A stretch of DNA of 64,000 nucleotides from Stomorhina lunata (taxonomy: Eukaryota > Arthropoda > Insecta > Diptera > Rhiniidae): the NCBI GenBank assembly GCA_933228675.1, contig OW121743.1, forward strand, positions 114,439,781-114,503,780, read 5' to 3'. The notes under the pieces are model-generated. The model searched no databases. It saw nothing but the letters and a program-made list of their open reading frames with translations, and was not told the DNA's origin. Below, piece after piece: positions 60,101 to 64,000 of the stretch. The position numbers were made by a program, and so were the translations under genes. Position 1 is the first letter of the stretch. The number at the start of each line of letters is the position of its first letter.

Positions 60101-62404
60101 CAGCCAATGGGGGTACTGCTGGTTCTGCTAATGGGGTACATTTAGTTGCTCCTTTCTCTCACCAAGTGGCACCTTCAACACCGTCCAATCAACCAACATT
60201 TGCCTCTTCACATCCTTCGATGGCTACCACTCAGGTAAAAATTAGATTTCGTTTTCTTCATGTTGTGTTGGGTCTTTTTTAATTAAAGGGTTTTTGATTT
60301 GTTTGTATGTTTGTTCTGTATGTGTCTTATGTTAATATTTGTTCTGTGTGTTGTCGAGACAACTTAGAAAACAAAGAAATATTCATCTTAATCTATTGGT
60401 ACTAGAAATGTGCAATTATCCGGTCAATAAAATCTAAGGTTATTCCAATTTCTGATTAATTAAGGAGTGTTCCGAATAAACTACGCATTTACTATTTAAT
60501 GCAAAACTTGGTGTAGAAAACAAAGCTCCAATAGATATTTGTTAAGCAAAAGAGTTCGAGCAACTCCTTTGACACAAATTTTATATATGAATATATGTAT
60601 CTACCTATAGTGAAACCCAAATTCAGGGCCAAGATTTGTATGTTGCTATGCACTAGGCAATGTCCAGGAAAACTACCAGACAACATTTCCCAGCAATTAT
60701 ATTGCAAGCAATTTGCAAATGTGGCTTTACCGTTTCATATACAATTCAGAGTGCCTTCATATTTTTAGCCCGATTTGGTAGCATAAAACTATAAAAGCTC
60801 ATGTTTGGTATTCAAACAATGTCCTATTTTAGACGTAAGTGGACCACCTCTTCAGATCAATTTGCACAATATTTCAATAACTTTCCGTAATTTTTAAGAA
60901 TTTTTAATTGCACGGATTAAGTTTTATTTTACTTAAAACAACAACAAATTTTATTCGGATCACTTCTCTAGTACCCTTGGAATGTGACAATTTTGTTTAT
61001 GTTTCTTCAAATAGGAATAATTCTCCCCTTGAAGTTGTACAAGAATCAAATGAAATCGAACATTAACCAATATCACAAGGGTTGCATTTGAAATTTTTAG
61101 ATTGGGTAATACCAGTGCTGACATTAGACGTACACGTTATGTACTTAAAATGTTTTGGTGTACCAACGAAGGCTAATATTATTGTTTACAGAATGTTTTC
61201 TTAGTGCTCAAATTGAATGCAAGTTAGTATAATTGTAATAGTCCTACTATTTCTCCGAAGATTTATGTGAAGGAAATTGTTATTTACCATTTTGAGACTG
61301 GTCCAGTTTTTCCGAAAAAAACAGGCTATCATTTGCTTCGAGCCCAAATGATTTACATATATACATAAGTCGTCGTGCGGGAGTTTATGTGCTCTATCCG
61401 TCATTTTAAACATTTTAAGTTAATGATGACACTTTAGATTTTCGACCCTAAATTTTTCAAATCGGCTACCTCGTCTAGTATTTCTGATAAATAGTGTCTG
61501 TTTTGTTCTATATCCTTCAAAACAGATTTTTTGTGATATTTTGCTCTATACGCCAAATATATGGTGTAAATATCTCAAAAAGTTTTCTAGAAAAATTAAG
61601 GCAAAACTTCAAGAACGATTTTCTCAAAATGCATTTTTGGCGTATAGAGCACTAAACTCCCGCAGTAGTCATAACCTCAACTTCTGTTTACTTTCATTCT
61701 CAAACGCTGTTTACTTTTAGCATTTATTGCGACCAATTGACATAAGACTTTATTAAACGATTGCTGAATTGTTTTGAAGTTCTTTTCAAACATCCAGCCA
61801 CATTTAAATAAAGTTAGAGAAACTCGTTTAAAATCAAATGTAAAAGTTAAAAGGTTTACAACCGTTCTTAATGGGTTGATGGTGCTTAATGGCCAAAAGT
61901 ATAATATAGTTCATGGATAAAGTAATCGCCGACAAATGTTAGGGATTTAATTCCATATTTTGACAACTTGCCTTCTTTAAATTGTTCTAATTAACAGATA
62001 ACGTGTACGTTTGTACATTAAAACGTTCTGAGTACATACATACAGCTTGACAACGGCATTGGTTTTGCCAAATCTCGAAATATTAAATGCAACCTTTGTA
62101 TAAACCAATAAGTTTTTAATAAGTTTCTAACCTCATTATCTATTGGGCTAATTACTGTCGTTGTGGAATGTTTTTATGTTTTATTTAAATGTTGTTGCAT
62201 TCTTTTTTAAAGATCCTCTTTATTTTTCTTAAATAGGGCTATTATTGTTTGCAACCACCACCTCAGTTGCCACCTCAACAGCAAGTAACACCTCAACTTA
62301 TGGCGCCCCAACCATCACCAATCTCTGCTAACAGAACTCCAGTTTCTCACGATATAAATAATGGCTCTCGTAACGATATGGCTCCTCCACAAAATAACGA
62401 TTGA
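54155..62404 (+). CDS. otu: Ovarian tumor (Otu) deubiquitinase, seven coding exons
   Basis: Exons 54155-54468, 55786-55943, 56007-56533, 56889-58236, 58403-58998, 59614-60234 and 62237-62404 total 3,732 nt, 1,243 residues, in frame at every junction. Residues 24-150 are the OTU cysteine-protease domain: Asp33 and Cys36 in RDASCLFR, and His140 in [17 protein letters not shown] and [26 protein letters not shown] match Drosophila Otu closely. Exon 4 opens with the Tudor domain (VGAKCHVKL to [12 protein letters not shown], about 334-390). The rest is low-complexity: His, Gln and Asn tracts, Gly-rich [12 protein letters not shown] and many proline runs. In flies Otu acts in germline sex determination, oogenesis and nurse-cell development, and its low-complexity tail promotes condensate-dependent activity. 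D. melanogaster Otu is about 850 residues, so the tail here is much longer. The start follows CAAACAAAA and matches the N-terminal [10 protein letters not shown] of the fly protein. Confidence 0.93.
54660..54965 (+). pseudogene. Remnant of a non-LTR retrotransposon ORF2 C terminus (otu intron 1)
   Basis: The plus strand reads [20 protein letters not shown] (54,760-54,825). After one frame change it continues [20 protein letters not shown] and [14 protein letters not shown], to a stop at 54,965. The order LTGHCLIG, CRSC, DEEETVxHLLCxCPAL is the familiar C-terminal end of insect I/Jockey-type reverse-transcriptase polyproteins. At least one frameshift breaks it and no reverse transcriptase core remains. 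It is a dead fragment in the 1.3-kb first coding intron. Confidence 0.7.
58401..58405 (+). promoter_or_regulatory. otu: Tandem acceptor (NAGNAG) at otu exon 5
   Basis: The intron ends AATAGCAG, giving two acceptors three bases apart. Both keep the frame and change the product only by one residue: Thr-Glu-Ala from the first, Lys-Ala from the second. Such sites are often used alternatively. The CDS entry uses the first. Confidence 0.55.
59291..59360. repeat. 16-bp AAAC(T12) tandem repeat in otu intron
   Basis: AAAC followed by about 12 T, repeated four times and a partial fifth, with a period of 16 bp (AAAC at 59,291, 59,307, 59,323). Likely length-variable. Confidence 0.8.
60235..62236 (+). 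other. otu: Last otu intron, 2.0 kb
   Basis: Bounded by CAG|GTAAAA and TTCTTAAATAG|GG. Unlike most of the window it is free of satellites and recognisable transposons. No gene within it is supported. Confidence 0.5.
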
Positions 62405-62983
62405 AAAAACTGTTTTAATTGCTTTACGATTTAATTAACATTTTCATTGCTGTTGATTGATATGATGTTATTCATTATTTAAAATATTCGATTCTATCTA
62501 TAATGTATTTTTATACATTTCATCCTTCTTAACATACATTTTAACACTTTTTCTTGTTTAACGCCACTATACAATTTTTTATATTTATATTAATATAAAC
62601 TTAAAAGTTTTCTCTTAACTTAAGATTCACATCATTTAAACTTTACTCATTACTAAACTCTAGTAGATTTTAAATTATTACGTTTGTCGCAAAAAATATT
62701 TTAAAAAATTTTCACACAATCTTTAAAAGTTTTTAGTATAAAAGTTTGATATTTAATATTTAACTATTAACTACCTGCTGCTAATTTATTGATAGCATTT
62801 ATCAAATTTTAGTAAAGTTGTATAAAACAAATTTCCATACGAAATCAGTTTATAATACGTTTCTATAAAAATTTGTTTAATGTTATTTATTAGTTTGGCA
62901 TTACAGATTTACTTTAAGAGATTTCTTTGTTGACAAAGAAACTTATATTTACTTAATTAGTGCCTTCTTGATAGCAAATTGAA

Positions 62984-62989
62984 AATAAA
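62984..62989 (+). terminator. otu: Candidate poly(A) signal of otu
   Basis: AATAAA 579 bp after the stop codon, followed by a T-rich region. A further overlapping pair lies at 63,913-63,922. The whole 62,405-64,000 interval is AT-rich with no other gene seen, so either site could be used. Confidence 0.4.
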
Positions 62990-64000
62990 TGTTTTCAAGA
63001 TCTTGTTATTTTTAATATAACAACATTTTAAATGTTGTTAAATAGTATATTTTTTAAAACTAGTTTTTCTTTCCTTTCTTAAACTTTCGAAACCTCAACT
63101 CCTTTAAAATTTTTTGTTATTTGCCATAGTTATATTTATTTGAACATTACAAAATTTTAGCTAATAAAAATTTTAAAATTTTACGCAAGCAAATAGTGTT
63201 AACATTTTAACGTTCTTGGTTAAAGTACCAAAATTATAATTTCAAAACATGTAGTATTGTAAAATTGTCAAACATTTGCAAATCGTTTAAATATTTCTTA
63301 ATTATATTCATCAAAAATATTTATCAAAATATCGTTTACCATAATCATATCATGCATCTTTTTTATTTTAGATTTGAGTGAACAATCATTTCAAATCTTC
63401 TCGTATTGTTTATAGAAATGAAACAAAAGAAAATCACGTTTTAACTAATATTTTTTATTAAAACAATTTAATTTCTTGAAACATTTTTAAAAAATATTTA
63501 AGAGGATTCTTTGTAAATTTTAAACTATTTTAATCTTAAAACCTATTTATTATTTCTTATGCAAAATTCTTATTTTCGTTATTTGTTTTAAAAAAATATC
63601 TCTCGTCTTAAATATTTGTAACTATGGCCATATTTATTTTAACTCAAATTCTTCTCTTTCCCTTTACTAATCTTTAAATTTTATTCCTTTAATTTATATT
63701 CATTTAAAAACAAGAAACAAACAACCTATTATATCAACCTAAAAAAACTTTTCATTTTTTAGATTCTAAGCCTTAATTACTTCAAGTAAAAACTTTTCTC
63801 AACAACAATTCTTAACATTATTTTAAATACAATTTAAAAAAAATATTTACGATCCAATAATTACACTTAAACCATTTAAAATTTTAATATTATCCGCAAA
63901 ATCTTTGTACAAAATAAATAAAATTATTTAAGATATTGTTAAGTAAGATATACCTTTTTATTAACTATCACTAAAAAAAATTAAAAAATCAAAAAAAAAA

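Overview
This window is AT-rich nuclear DNA from a higher (calyptrate-type) fly. The evidence is three multi-exon genes with dipteran-like proteins and GT-AG introns, DINE-1-like Helitron derivatives, two Tc1/mariner transposons and a very heavy load of AT-rich minisatellites. Species cannot be fixed from sequence alone; a blow fly or a relative is my guess. No prokaryotic features, tRNA, rRNA or CRISPR were found.

Layout. 1-30.4 kb holds no recognisable host gene. It contains a SINE/LINE-tail-like repeat, DINE-1-like copies (0.76, 14.3, 16.2 and 24.1 kb), an intact mariner-type transposon (5.49-6.79 kb), a frameshifted Tc1-type transposon (12.09-13.38 kb) and several minisatellite arrays (2.2-4.7, 7.4-7.9, 8.2-9.6, 9.7-10.7, 13.5-14.0, 17.1-19.9, 21.2-23.1, 25.0-26.5 and 27.9-29.1 kb). 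30.4-47.1 kb is an SLC41/MgtE-type divalent-cation transporter gene of eight coding exons. Its introns are filled by arrays and by a 3,970-bp foldback element with 1.6-kb inverted arms. 48.4-50.5 kb is the kinetochore gene Ndc80 (three coding exons). 51.5-53.1 kb is a head-to-tail pair of DINE-1-like elements. 54.1-62.4 kb is ovarian tumor (otu), seven coding exons, with an OTU domain, a Tudor domain and a long low-complexity tail.

The three host genes all lie on the + strand but belong to unrelated processes (cation transport, kinetochore-microtubule attachment, germline deubiquitination and RNA regulation). Nothing suggests a functional cluster. Ndc80 and otu are both expected to be strongly used in the germline.

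The most notable signals are: the foldback element, whose ends are CACAGTGG with a 5-bp GATCA duplication and which contains a nested second pair of the same ends; minisatellites built around a shared CTATAGAAAA core with periods of 28-32 bp; arrays rich in TATCGATA (DREF/BEAF-32-like) flanking the first coding exon of the transporter; a 91-bp minisatellite carrying a CTCF-like AGGTGGCGC core in each unit; a transposase whose two frames meet exactly at an A-AAA-AAC slippery heptamer; and an Otu protein with the canonical catalytic cysteine, where D. melanogaster is recalled to have serine.

All exon boundaries were placed by hand from splice consensus, frame and protein similarity from memory. 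No alignment or search was run.
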